Position numbers and translations under genes: made by a program. A stretch of 64,000 bases of DNA from Bdellovibrionales bacterium (GTDB taxonomy: Bacteria > Bdellovibrionota > Bdellovibrionia > Bdellovibrionales > Bdellovibrionaceae). How positions within the stretch are numbered: position 1 is the first letter of the stretch; each line of letters begins with the position of its first letter. The stretch covers positions 372,001 to 436,000 of the forward strand of contig JAFEAQ010000004.1 in assembly GCA_018266295.1 (NCBI GenBank), written 5' to 3'. Of the stretch, positions 11,125-19,499 are shown one piece after another. The notes under the pieces are model-generated. The model searched no databases. It had not been told where the DNA came from and worked only from the letters and a program-made list of their open reading frames with translations.

Positions 11125-12091
11125 TTTCAGTCCTCGTTTCGACAACGATTGAATTGATCAGGTCATTGTCTCTGAGAACTTTACTACTTCTTAGTTGGGC
11201 GTCCAACCATTTTACGAACTCAGCCTGCTCACGCTGCGCTGTCAAAGTACGGACGATCTGATTACGCACCTCTTCCATTGGTGTAATGCCGGCAGGGGCT
11301 TTTTTCTCAACTTTTACAACGTGGTAGCCAAAAGGGCTCTTGAGCTGCGTCACGCTGCCTACGGCGGTTTTAAACAAAGGATCGAAGAAGTCGACTGTGC
11401 CGATTTCAATCCAGCCCACAAGGCCGCCAGCTTTGGCTTCTGGAGAGACGGAGTATTTCTTGGCAAGTTCCGAGAAGTCCTTGGTTTTAACCTGGGACTT
11501 GAGAAGGTCGGCCTTCCCCTGCTCATCTGTCACGATTTGCCGAAGGTAAATTCGCTCTTTCTTCTTAAACTGCTCTTTGTGTTCATCGTAGTAGTGCTTG
11601 ATCTCGCTGTCTGTCGGCGGTTTTACGCGCTCGTTGAGCTTTTTAAACACGGCCCGCTCAATCAGTGTGTAGCGAAGCTCCTCGCGCCATTCAGAGAACG
11701 AAAGGTTTTCCTGAGCAAGTAATCTGCGGAAAGACAGGTCATCCGGATAATTCGCACGGTACTTATCCACCTCTTTATCCAGATCACTTTCAGTGACGAC
11801 AAGGCTATTTGCACGGGCCCAATCGAGAGTCAGGGATTTAACAATGAATGAGCGAAGGAGTTCTTCTTTGGTTCTATGAACAGTGGATGGATCTTTTGCA
11901 GTCAAAGCATCGAGGTCCTTGAGCTTTCTTGCGAGCTGATTTGAGAACTCCTTAGCCGTCAGAACATGATCGTTCACCTTCACCACGGGCTTGGATGAAA
12001 GCTTTTGATAATTCGATGTGCAGGCGCTACCGGCAAACATCAGACCCAAAATAAAAAGCCCCGTCAGTGCGGGGCTCTTAAGAAACTTCAT
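11117..12091 (-). CDS. Lipoprotein parvulin-type peptidyl-prolyl isomerase
   Basis: A 324-residue PrsA/PpiD-like protein. The lipoprotein signal carries the lipobox GSAC (AGSACTSNY), so the mature enzyme should be lipid-anchored. An N-terminal SurA_N-like helical region begins VVKVNDHVLTAKEFSNQLAR, and a parvulin domain (about 185-285) shows YLRQIVTDE and FGYHVVKVEKKAPAG. ATG 12091 is preferred over an in-frame TTG at 12097. It is the middle member of three consecutive PPIase genes and overlaps the surA-like gene by 8 bases, which points to translational coupling. The client proteins are unknown. Confidence 0.85.
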   Translation of the reverse strand: MKFLKSPALTGLFILGLMFAGSACTSNYQKLSSKPVVKVNDHVLTAKEFSNQLARKLKDLDALTAKDPSTVHRTKEELLRSFIVKSLTLDWARANSLVVTESDLDKEVDKYRANYPDDLSFRRLLAQENLSFSEWREELRYTLIERAVFKKLNERVKPPTDSEIKHYYDEHKEQFKKKERIYLRQIVTDEQGKADLLKSQVKTKDFSELAKKYSVSPEAKAGGLVGWIEIGTVDFFDPLFKTAVGSVTQLKSPFGYHVVKVEKKAPAGITPMEEVRNQIVRTLTAQREQAEFVKWLDAQLRSSKVLRDNDLINSIVVETRTENE

Positions 12092-12104
12092 GTGCAAGAT
12101 TCCC

Positions 12105-12932
12105 TTATTTCAAAACGCTTGGATTCGTTTTGATTGAATAGCCCTTTTTCAGCTTATCAAAGTATTCATTGAAAGCTTGTTTTCTTTTCTCGTCGAAAAC
12201 TGCAGCGCGAATTTGACGCTTATTAGCGTCTTCGAAAGTTCTGCGACCAGTGATTTTAATGATATGGAATCCGAACGGAGTTTCAACCAAACCTTTTACT
12301 TCGCCCACTTTTCCATTGAGCGCCGCCTCATAATACGCTGGAACAAGAGTTACGCGAGATTGCCAACCCACATCGCCACCAGCTTGTTTGCTGAGAGGGT
12401 CATCTGAGTAGAGTTTTACGAGCTCCTCAAATGGACGTTTAGATTTTTTAACTTCTTCATAGATCTCAGTCGCGCGCTTTTTGGCTTCAGCGATTTGCTC
12501 TGGAGTTGCGCCTGGCTTGAACTCGATGAGGATGTGGCTTGTGCGGATTTCAGGGTTGTTTTTGTACCAAGCCTTCATTTCAGCATCTGAAACCTGGATC
12601 TTTTGAACCTTTGGTCCCAAATCTTTTTCGAGCAACGCTTTGTAAGTCTCTTGCTGGATACGGTCGATAACTACCGGATCGTTCTGCATATTTCTTTTTG
12701 CAGCCTCTTGCAAACCCACTTCGTAGCGAACCATGTCTTCAAGGAATTGAGTTTTTGTTGGAGGATTCAAAGTCTGAGATTTGATCTCATTGAATTTCTT
12801 ATTGAATTCGTCGACCGTGATTTTTTTATTGCCGACAGTAGCGACAACTTCAGAACCTTTCGATTGAGCAAATGACATCGAAGTCGAAAGAAGAATGACG
12901 CCCATGGCGTACGTAAATGCAGTCAGTTTCAT
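12105..12932 (-). CDS. Secreted parvulin-type peptidyl-prolyl isomerase
   Basis: A 275-residue protein with Sec signal peptide (MKLTAFTYAMGVILLSTSMSFA), an N-terminal helical segment that begins VVATVGNKKITVDEFNKKF, and a parvulin domain (about residues 125-235) containing TSHILIEF, GGDVGWQSR and FGFHIIKITGRR. It is the first of three PPIase genes transcribed leftward, ending 13 bases before the lipoprotein PPIase start. It carries no lipobox, so it should be soluble in the periplasm, unlike its downstream neighbour. The triplicate arrangement suggests divided labour in outer-membrane protein biogenesis. Confidence 0.88.
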   Translation of the reverse strand: MKLTAFTYAMGVILLSTSMSFAQSKGSEVVATVGNKKITVDEFNKKFNEIKSQTLNPPTKTQFLEDMVRYEVGLQEAAKRNMQNDPVVIDRIQQETYKALLEKDLGPKVQKIQVSDAEMKAWYKNNPEIRTSHILIEFKPGATPEQIAEAKKRATEIYEEVKKSKRPFEELVKLYSDDPLSKQAGGDVGWQSRVTLVPAYYEAALNGKVGEVKGLVETPFGFHIIKITGRRTFEDANKRQIRAAVFDEKRKQAFNEYFDKLKKGYSIKTNPSVLK

Positions 12933-12991
12933 ACCTTAAAAGTCCCTTTAAAAAGTTGACGACATACCACATTAAAACGCTAGCACCGGGT

Positions 12992-13636
12992 TTAAGATTC
13001 AGCAATGACTTTAAGGGCTTGTTCTTTTGCGCTGTGTAGCAAAGTTTCGAGTTGTTCAGCGAGTTTTGGATCGCGAGGATCCTGGTCTTTCGTCGTAGGA
13101 GGAAGTGGTCCGTGCCACTGAATAACGACCTTCGCGAATGGTTTGGGAAAGAAAGTTTTATTCCACGCTTTTGGAAAATAAATTGCGCGATCTACACTAA
13201 CTCCACAGTAGTAAATCGGGCTGTCCGAAAGTCTAGAGAGCTCAAACACACCGGGCTTTACTTTGTAGATGGGTCCCTTGGGGCCATCGACAGCAAAACT
13301 GCAACTGTGTCCTTCGCGCATGAGGCGAATTAAACCTTTGAGTCCGCCGACTCCACCGCGTGTGGATGAACCTGCCGTGGTTTTTGCACCGAGAAGTCTG
13401 AGAATCACAGACATCATCTGCCCGTCTTTCGATTGCGAAGACATCGTAGCAATATGATAGCGACGGCAAAGTTGGATGAGAGCAATCTCATCACCATGCC
13501 AGTGTGCCATCAAAAAAGGTTTTCTATCACGAATAGCTTGCTTCAAAGGTTCTGGTTCAATAAGTCGCACCCGCCACGTCAGTGAAATGGTGCGATAGAT
13601 GAACCAGACTAAGAAGCCTAAAAGATATTTTCTCAA
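12992..13636 (-). CDS. DUF374-family acyltransferase-like protein
   Basis: A 214-residue protein with an N-terminal hydrophobic helix (YLLGFLVWFIYRTISLTW), the motif MAHWHGDE in the place of the acyltransferase HX4D box, then SSQSKDGQMMS, the Gly-rich stretch TRGGVGGLKGLIRLM and AVDGPKGP. This pattern is that of DUF374, related to lipid A lauroyl/lysophospholipid acyltransferases. It starts 3 bases after the etfA stop and is followed by a 59-base gap before the PPIase genes. A role in lipid A or phospholipid acylation is inferred from the family. The acyl donor and acceptor are unknown. Confidence 0.8.
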   Translation of the reverse strand: MRKYLLGFLVWFIYRTISLTWRVRLIEPEPLKQAIRDRKPFLMAHWHGDEIALIQLCRRYHIATMSSQSKDGQMMSVILRLLGAKTTAGSSTRGGVGGLKGLIRLMREGHSCSFAVDGPKGPIYKVKPGVFELSRLSDSPIYYCGVSVDRAIYFPKAWNKTFFPKPFAKVVIQWHGPLPPTTKDQDPRDPKLAEQLETLLHSAKEQALKVIAES

Positions 13637-13639
13637 GGC

Positions 13640-14608
13640 CTAGTGCTTAAGAACTTTTTTGAATTCTTCAGTGAGCTTAGGAACAACGTCGAAAAGATCG
13701 CCGACGATACCATAAGTCGCTTTTTGGAAGATCGGAGCATTTGGATCGTTATTGATCGCAACGATCACCTTGCTGCCACTCATACCAGCCAAGTGTTGAA
13801 TCGCGCCGGAAACACCCACAGCGATGTACAAAGTTGGCGCTACAGTTTTACCCGTTTGACCTACTTGCATACCGTGCGAAACCCAGCCAGCATCGACAAC
13901 CGCGCGAGACGCGCCCACTGTTGCGCCCAAAACGTCCGCAAGGTCATTCAAAAGCTTAAAGTTGCCGGCTTCTTTCAAGCCGCGGCCACCAGAAACGATG
14001 ATGTTTGCTTCCGTTAAATCCAACTTTTCAGAAGTGCCCTTAACGATTTCTTTTACCAAAGTTTTCAAGTCTGGCTTTGCAAGAGTCTGCTCAATAACAG
14101 TCGCTGTTTTTGAGCCGTCTGCCGCTGCTACGGGCAATTGATTAGCGCGCATCAAAACGATTTTGAGCGGGCTGTTTTCAAAAGCGACGTTTGCAAAAGC
14201 TTTACCAGAGTACATAGGTTTTTTTGCTGTGACGTTGTCGCCAGAGATGTTGAGCTCTGTGCAATCAGACGCAATACCTGTTTTCATACGAGCAGCAATT
14301 CTTGGGAAAAGATCACGGCCCGTGCTTGTCGCAGATGCCAACAAGATTTGCGGTTGAACTTTTTCAAGAACAGAAGCAACGGCTGCTGCGTAAAGTTCTG
14401 AGTTATAAGCATCGAGGCTCGCATCTTTGAGGATGTGAACTTCTGTTGCTCCGTGATGGCCCATTTCAGCGGCTGCTTTATCAGCGCCGGTGCCAACAGC
14501 CATACCAACAACCGTGTTGCCGGACTTTGCAGCTGCCTGCAAAAGCTCCATCGCACCACGTTTCAAAGCACCATTTTTGTGTTCTGCAAATACGAATACT
14601 TTAGACAT
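13640..14608 (-). CDS. etfA: Electron transfer flavoprotein alpha subunit
   Basis: FAD-binding subunit of ETF, which passes electrons from acyl-CoA dehydrogenases towards the quinone pool. It is 322 residues long. The C-terminal FAD domain is clear: ENIIVSGGRGLK-like element (ANIIVSGGRGLKEAG), GASRAVVDAGW, GQTGKTVAP, YIAVGVSGAIQHLAGM and NNDPNAPIF. ATG 14608 has AGGGG upstream, while a TTG at 14614 would add only two residues. It follows etfB by 9 bases. No ETF-quinone oxidoreductase or acyl-CoA dehydrogenase gene is in the window, so the partners lie elsewhere. Confidence 0.96.
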   Translation of the reverse strand: MSKVFVFAEHKNGALKRGAMELLQAAAKSGNTVVGMAVGTGADKAAAEMGHHGATEVHILKDASLDAYNSELYAAAVASVLEKVQPQILLASATSTGRDLFPRIAARMKTGIASDCTELNISGDNVTAKKPMYSGKAFANVAFENSPLKIVLMRANQLPVAAADGSKTATVIEQTLAKPDLKTLVKEIVKGTSEKLDLTEANIIVSGGRGLKEAGNFKLLNDLADVLGATVGASRAVVDAGWVSHGMQVGQTGKTVAPTLYIAVGVSGAIQHLAGMSGSKVIVAINNDPNAPIFQKATYGIVGDLFDVVPKLTEEFKKVLKH

Positions 14609-14617
14609 CGTCAACCC

Positions 14618-15394
14618 CTACAATACTTTCGCTTCGTCACGAAGCAGTTTCACAAGTTCAGCAACTTGAGCTGAAGAATCGCCAGCGATCATTTTCACAG
14701 CTGGTTTTTCCGCAGGGAGGCTGAGTTGAGTGTATTTAACTTTTGTGTCAGTTGCAGGAATGTTCAAAGAAGCGAATTCGATTTCTTTCAAAATCTTTTT
14801 CTTCGCTTTCATGATACCAGGCAAGCTTGCGTAGCGAGGAGTATTGAGGCCTTTGTTTGCGCCAACAACTGCTGGAGCTTTCAAACCCAAAACTTCTTTT
14901 GCGCCACCTTCGATGTCGCGTTCTACAGTCACACCCTCTGGAGACATAGAGAACTTAGAAACCACCGTTGCGTGTGGCATGCCTAAGAACTCAGCAACCA
15001 TTTGGCTTACTGAAGAAGCATTGTCATCGATTGCGAGTTTGCCAGTGAAGATCAAATCAGCGCCGCCTTCAGCTTTGATGACTTCTGCCAAAGCTCGAGC
15101 TGTTGAATAAGAGTCGATGTTTTCAGGAGCATTCACCACGATACCTTCATCGGCACCCATAGCGAGAGCAGTTCTCAAGGACTCAGAAACGCGCTTATTA
15201 GGACCTACGCTCAGAGCAAATACTTGAGTGCCAGCATTGGCCTCACGGTATTTAACAGCTTCTTCGATAGCGTACTCGTCGTAAGGATTGATGACCCATT
15301 TGATGCCATTTGTGTCGATAGAAGAGGCATCGGGGCCAATTTTAATCTTTGTTTCCGTGTCCGGAACTTGCTTAATACAAACAAAAATTTTCAT
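14618..15394 (-). CDS. etfB: Electron transfer flavoprotein beta subunit
   Basis: AMP-binding partner of EtfA, 258 residues, normal length. Typical features are the N terminus MKIFVCIKQVPDTETKI, the NPYDEYAIEEAVK motif, GADEGIVV and the recognition loop region LGLKAPAVVGANKGLNTPRYASLPGIMKAKKK. It is the first gene of the leftward run that continues through etfA to the phosphohexomutase. The divergent sdhC start lies 168 bases away, so that gap probably holds the promoters for both ETF and succinate dehydrogenase, two entry points into the same quinone pool. Confidence 0.96.
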   Translation of the reverse strand: MKIFVCIKQVPDTETKIKIGPDASSIDTNGIKWVINPYDEYAIEEAVKYREANAGTQVFALSVGPNKRVSESLRTALAMGADEGIVVNAPENIDSYSTARALAEVIKAEGGADLIFTGKLAIDDNASSVSQMVAEFLGMPHATVVSKFSMSPEGVTVERDIEGGAKEVLGLKAPAVVGANKGLNTPRYASLPGIMKAKKKILKEIEFASLNIPATDTKVKYTQLSLPAEKPAVKMIAGDSSAQVAELVKLLRDEAKVL

Positions 15395-15562
15395 GTTGAA
15401 CCTCGTTGGGTGGTTCTATCTCAAAGGCCACTTTTGGCAAACCTAAAAATCCCAAACTAACGTGACGCGAAAACGCCGAGAAGTGCCGTGGACAAGCAGA
15501 CTTAGCGGGAGTAAAACATAGTGAAACTCAATTGAAAATACTGCATAAAAAAGAGGTTTATT

Positions 15563-16243
15563 GTGGCTCTTTCATCGTCTCATGGTTTTTTGAGATCTTC
15601 GATCGGCAAAAAATATCTCATGGGGTTGGCAGGTCTGATTTGGGCGGGTTTTGTTTTCACCCATATGGCCGGCAACCTTCTTATCTTTGTAGGCTCTGAC
15701 GCCTACAACTTGTACAGCTACACACTGACTAGTAACAAGCTTTTGATCGTCGCTGAGGCGGTTTTGGTTTTGGCGCTGGTAGCCCATGTGTGCTTGGCGA
15801 TCAGCCTGACAATGGCCAATCGAGCTGCCGGTGGCGGCGCTGGCCGATACGCAGTGAAGGCGAAAGAGAAAAAAGCCCGCTTCGCATCCACTTGGATGGG
15901 AGTTCAGGGTTCAATTATCTTAGCTTTCGTGATTCTTCACTTGGCTACTTTCAAATACGGTACTCATTATGAAACGACGGTCAATGGTGTTGTCATGAGA
16001 GACCTCTTTAAACTCATGATCGAAGTCTTCCAAAACCCAGGCTATGTTGTTTGGTACTTGGTGGCTTTGGTGTTGTTGGCGTTCCACTTGAGCCACGGCG
16101 TTGGTTCTGTGTTCCAATCCTTTGGTTGGATGAACGGCCGTCACCAGCCGATGCTTCGCAAGCTCAGCGCTATCTACGCCATCGTCGTAGCGGCGGGGTT
16201 TATCGCGCAACCCCTTTACATTTTTCTTTTCTTGAAGGGCTAG
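15563..16243 (+). CDS. sdhC: Succinate dehydrogenase/fumarate reductase cytochrome b subunit
   Basis: A 226-residue integral membrane subunit with five helices, the b558 type that carries two hemes in one polypeptide. Histidines suitable as heme ligands lie in [28 protein letters not shown] and [16 protein letters not shown]. It begins with GTG, with AAGAGG about 7 bases upstream. With the flavoprotein and iron-sulfur genes directly downstream it forms a three-gene complex, and no separate SdhD is expected for this type. The direction in vivo, succinate oxidation or fumarate reduction, cannot be told from sequence. Confidence 0.93.
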   Translation: MALSSSHGFLRSSIGKKYLMGLAGLIWAGFVFTHMAGNLLIFVGSDAYNLYSYTLTSNKLLIVAEAVLVLALVAHVCLAISLTMANRAAGGGAGRYAVKAKEKKARFASTWMGVQGSIILAFVILHLATFKYGTHYETTVNGVVMRDLFKLMIEVFQNPGYVVWYLVALVLLAFHLSHGVGSVFQSFGWMNGRHQPMLRKLSAIYAIVVAAGFIAQPLYIFLFLKG

Positions 16244-16253
16244 GGAGAACGCA

Positions 16254-18170
16254 ATGTCTAAAACTTTAGATAGTAAAATTCCTGAGGGAACAATCGATAA
16301 AAAATGGACTGACCACAAGTTCAAGATGAAGCTTGTGAACCCTGCCAATAAACGTAAGCACACTGTGATCGTTGTTGGTACCGGCCTTGCGGGCGCGAGT
16401 GCGGCGGCATCTTTGGGTGAGCTCGGTTATAAAGTTAAAGCTTTCTGCGTGCATGAGTCTCCTCGCCGCGCCCACTCTGTGGCGGCTCAGGGTGGTATTA
16501 ATGCTGCGAAAAACTACCAGAACGACGGCGACTCCATTTATCGTCTTTTCTATGACACGGTAAAGGGCGGAGACTTCCGCGCACGTGAAGCAAACGTTCA
16601 TCGTTTGGCTGAAGTTTCTGTGAACATCATTGACCAAGCAGTTGCTTCAGGTGTTCCGCTCGCGCGTGATTACGGTGGCCTTTTGGATAACCGCTCTTTC
16701 GGCGGTGCTCAGGTTTCTCGTACATTCTATGCTCGTGGACAAACAGGTCAGCAGTTGTTGCTGGGCGCGTACTCTTCAATGATGAGACAGGTTGACATCG
16801 GCACGGTGGAATTGAAATACCGTCGCGAGATGCTGGATCTTGTGATCGTCAACGGTCAAGCTCGCGGTATTATCGTTAGAAACCTGCTGACAGGTGAAAT
16901 TGAATCACACGAAGCTGATGCAGTTATTCTCTGCACTGGCGGTTATTCAAACGTGTTCTATCTTTCAACGAACGCGATGGCATGTGCAGTAACGGCGGCT
17001 TGGAAAGCGCACAAACGTGGTGCTTACTTTGCAAATCCTTGCTTCACTCAGATTCACCCTACTTGCATTCCAGTTCATGGTGAAAACCAATCGAAGCTGA
17101 CTTTGATGTCAGAGTCATTGCGTAATGATGGACGTGTATGGGTGCCAAAAGCAAAGGGCGACAAGCGTCATCCAAATGACATTCCTGAAGATGAACGCGA
17201 TTACTATTTGGAGCGCGTTTACCCAAGCTTCGGTAACTTGGCTCCTCGTGACGTGGCTTCTCGTCAGGCGAAGTATCGCTGTGATGAAGGCCGTGGCGTA
17301 GGTGATTCTGGTAAAGCGGTTTACTTGGATTTCCGTGATGCCATCAACCGTTTAGGCGAACATAAAATCGCTGAACGTTATGGCAACTTGTTCCAAATGT
17401 ACGAGAAAATTACGGGCGAAAACCCTTACAAGCAACCAATGAGAATCTATCCAGCTCCGCACTACACCATGGGCGGCTTGTGGGTGGATTACAACTTGGA
17501 ATCAACAATTCCGGGTCTCTTCGTTGCGGGTGAAGCGAACTTCTCAGATCACGGTGCGAACCGTCTCGGTGCTTCGGCATTGATGCAAGGTTTGGCTGAC
17601 GGTTACTTCGTTTTGCCGTACACAATCGGCAACTATCTTGCGAGCAACAAGTTCGAAAAGGTCACAACTGATCACGCGTCTTTCAAAGACGCCTCTAAAG
17701 CCGTAACTGATGAAATCAATAAATTGATGAACATCAAAGGCAACCGCACAGTAGAAAGCTTCCACAAAGAGCTTGGTCACATCATGTGGGAATACTGTGG
17801 TATGGGCCGTAATGAAGCGGGCTTGAAAAAAGCTCTCGAGTTGATCCCGAAACTTCGCGAGGAGTTCTGGAAGAACGTTCGTGTTCCTGGTGAGGCAAAT
17901 TACTTGAATCCTGAACTTGAAAAAGCGGGACGTGTCGCGGACTTCTTGGAGCTTGGCGAGCTGATGTGCCGTGATGCTCTTGAGCGCCGCGAATCTTGTG
18001 GTGGTCACTTCCGCGAAGAGTACCAAGAAGATGGTGAAGCAAAACGTGATGACGTTAACTTCAGCCATGTGGCTGCTTGGGAGTGGAATGGTCCTAACAA
18101 GCCGCAAACTCGCCATATTGAAGAGCTCAAATTCGAGAATGTGAAACTTGCAACTCGTAGTTATAAATAA
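16254..18170 (+). CDS. sdhA: Succinate dehydrogenase/fumarate reductase flavoprotein subunit
   Basis: Catalytic subunit, 638 residues. The dinucleotide fold [20 protein letters not shown] lies near residue 40. The covalent-FAD histidine sits in [16 protein letters not shown]. Substrate-site motifs include [19 protein letters not shown], the active-site region near [21 protein letters not shown] and [11 protein letters not shown]. The C terminus ([19 protein letters not shown]) is normal. It starts 10 bases after sdhC and ends 9 bases before sdhB. It is closest in style to the B-type (b558) dehydrogenases of Gram-positive bacteria and epsilon/delta groups. Confidence 0.97.
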   Translation: MSKTLDSKIPEGTIDKKWTDHKFKMKLVNPANKRKHTVIVVGTGLAGASAAASLGELGYKVKAFCVHESPRRAHSVAAQGGINAAKNYQNDGDSIYRLFYDTVKGGDFRAREANVHRLAEVSVNIIDQAVASGVPLARDYGGLLDNRSFGGAQVSRTFYARGQTGQQLLLGAYSSMMRQVDIGTVELKYRREMLDLVIVNGQARGIIVRNLLTGEIESHEADAVILCTGGYSNVFYLSTNAMACAVTAAWKAHKRGAYFANPCFTQIHPTCIPVHGENQSKLTLMSESLRNDGRVWVPKAKGDKRHPNDIPEDERDYYLERVYPSFGNLAPRDVASRQAKYRCDEGRGVGDSGKAVYLDFRDAINRLGEHKIAERYGNLFQMYEKITGENPYKQPMRIYPAPHYTMGGLWVDYNLESTIPGLFVAGEANFSDHGANRLGASALMQGLADGYFVLPYTIGNYLASNKFEKVTTDHASFKDASKAVTDEINKLMNIKGNRTVESFHKELGHIMWEYCGMGRNEAGLKKALELIPKLREEFWKNVRVPGEANYLNPELEKAGRVADFLELGELMCRDALERRESCGGHFREEYQEDGEAKRDDVNFSHVAAWEWNGPNKPQTRHIEELKFENVKLATRSYK

Positions 18171-18179
18171 GGGTGTGAT

Positions 18180-18974
18180 ATGAGTGACTCATCTAAAAAA
18201 ATCAATTTGACCCTCAAAGTGTGGAGACAAAAAGGCCCGAAGGATTCTGGCGGCTTTAAAGAGTATCCTGCTAAAAACGTCTCTACAGATGCTTCTTTTC
18301 TAGAGATGCTCGATGCTGTTAACGAAGAGCTGATCTCTAAAGGTGATGACCCGATTGCTTTTGATCACGATTGCCGCGAAGGCATTTGCGGTAGCTGCGG
18401 TTTCATGATCGATGGTCAAGCTCACGGTCCCCAAAAATCAACAACGGTTTGCCAGTTGCACATGCGTGCATTTTCTGACGGCGACGTATTGACTTTGGAA
18501 CCTTGGAGAGCGGAAGCCTTTCCGATCATCAAAGACTTGATGGCTGATAGAACGGCTTTCGATCGTATCATCAAATCTGGCGGTTACATTTCTGCAAATA
18601 CTGGAAGTGCACGTGATGCGAATAGCATCTTGATTCCAAAAACGGCGGCGGACCAAGCAATGAGTGCAGCTGAATGTATCGGTTGCGGCGCGTGCGTAGC
18701 TTCTTGCAAGAATGCGTCTGCAATGCTCTTCACGTCGGCGAAAATTTCTCACATGGCTCACCTACCGCAGGGCCAGGTTGAAAGAAAAAAACGCGCGGAG
18801 CGCATGGTTGGCCAAATGGACGCAGAAGGTTTCGGCGCATGTACAAGCACGGGTTCTTGCTCTGCTTCTTGCCCGAAAGATATTAGCCTTGTGAACATTG
18901 CATTGATGAACCGCGAGTTCTTCAAAGCGACACTTTTGAAAGATGACGAAGTGGAAGTGGGCGGCGGTTTCTAG
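18180..18974 (+). CDS. sdhB: Succinate dehydrogenase/fumarate reductase iron-sulfur subunit
   Basis: Electron-transfer subunit, 264 residues. The cluster motifs appear in order: [15 protein letters not shown] with a downstream Cys for [2Fe-2S], then [15 protein letters not shown] for [4Fe-4S], then [16 protein letters not shown] for the third cluster and closing ligand. It passes electrons from the flavin in SdhA to the hemes and quinone site in SdhC. It is the last gene of sdhCAB, with a terminator hairpin 30 bases downstream. Confidence 0.97.
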   Translation: MSDSSKKINLTLKVWRQKGPKDSGGFKEYPAKNVSTDASFLEMLDAVNEELISKGDDPIAFDHDCREGICGSCGFMIDGQAHGPQKSTTVCQLHMRAFSDGDVLTLEPWRAEAFPIIKDLMADRTAFDRIIKSGGYISANTGSARDANSILIPKTAADQAMSAAECIGCGACVASCKNASAMLFTSAKISHMAHLPQGQVERKKRAERMVGQMDAEGFGACTSTGSCSASCPKDISLVNIALMNREFFKATLLKDDEVEVGGGF

Positions 18975-19003
18975 TATCTACTAGACCAATATCGAGGTTT
19001 TTT

Positions 19004-19040
19004 AAAAGGCTCTGGATGATAGTCCAGGGCCTTTTTCTTT
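19004..19040 (+). terminator. Terminator behind sdhB
   Basis: AAAGGCTCTGGA pairs with TCCAGGGCCTTT across a short loop, followed by TTTTTCTTTTT. It ends the sdhCAB transcript. Confidence 0.85.
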
Positions 19041-19132
19041 TTGCGAGCAGTTTACGCCGCCAAGCCGCGGCTAACCCACCTAAGGTCCTAAAGAATCCTA
19101 GCAATAAGTCCGAAGAAGGATTCGAGGGACGA

Positions 19133-19393
19133 ATGAAAAAAGTTAGCGAGTTAATGGACGAGCTGGGCTTTGATCCAGAAGGATCTCCCGCCGTCAAAGA
19201 AGCATTTATTAAGTATCTTATTAAGGCGAGCGAAGGAGTGAATGTACTTACTCCGACGGAGAAAACTTTGATCAAGGCCGATCCAAACAAGATCAAAGTC
19301 CTGCCCGTTGCTCACAAGGCAGAGCAGCTCAGCTTCGGCTTCCACAATGAAACACAACCAAGGTCCAACTTTTCACGCAAAGCTCATAAATAA
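19133..19393 (+). CDS. Small cytosolic protein, function unknown
   Basis: An 86-residue ORF that starts at ATG 19133 with GAGGG about 5 bases upstream. The longer frame from 19016 would read through the sdhB terminator and is unlikely. The N-terminal two thirds look like a compact alpha-helical domain (KKVSELMDELGFDPEGSPAVKEAF), and the tail is basic and polar. There is no signal peptide, membrane segment or recognised motif. It stands alone between the sdhB terminator and the subtilase gene. I do not recognise the family; the helical, charged composition could fit a regulator or an anti-factor. Confidence 0.6.
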   Translation: MKKVSELMDELGFDPEGSPAVKEAFIKYLIKASEGVNVLTPTEKTLIKADPNKIKVLPVAHKAEQLSFGFHNETQPRSNFSRKAHK

Positions 19394-19406
19394 ATAACGT
19401 AATTAT

Positions 19407-19438
19407 TCGACCTTGGTACCATTTTGGAACTAGGTCGA
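19407..19438. promoter_or_regulatory. Interrupted inverted repeat upstream of the subtilase gene
   Basis: TCGACCT (19407-19413) and AGGTCGA (19432-19438) are perfect inverted repeats separated by 18 bases that include GGTACC. They lie 62 bases before the protease start, where an operator or a weak terminator of the small gene could sit. No T-run follows. Confidence 0.35.
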
Positions 19439-19499
19439 TGAATGAGATTCTCTCCCTAAAATTTCATCTCTGATCGAACCATCAATCCAAGGAGGGATT

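Noticed and set aside
19016-19132. Longer version of the 86-residue protein
   Set aside because: It would start inside the sdhB terminator, and the extension is basic and unlike the rest. ATG 19133 has a good ribosome-binding site.
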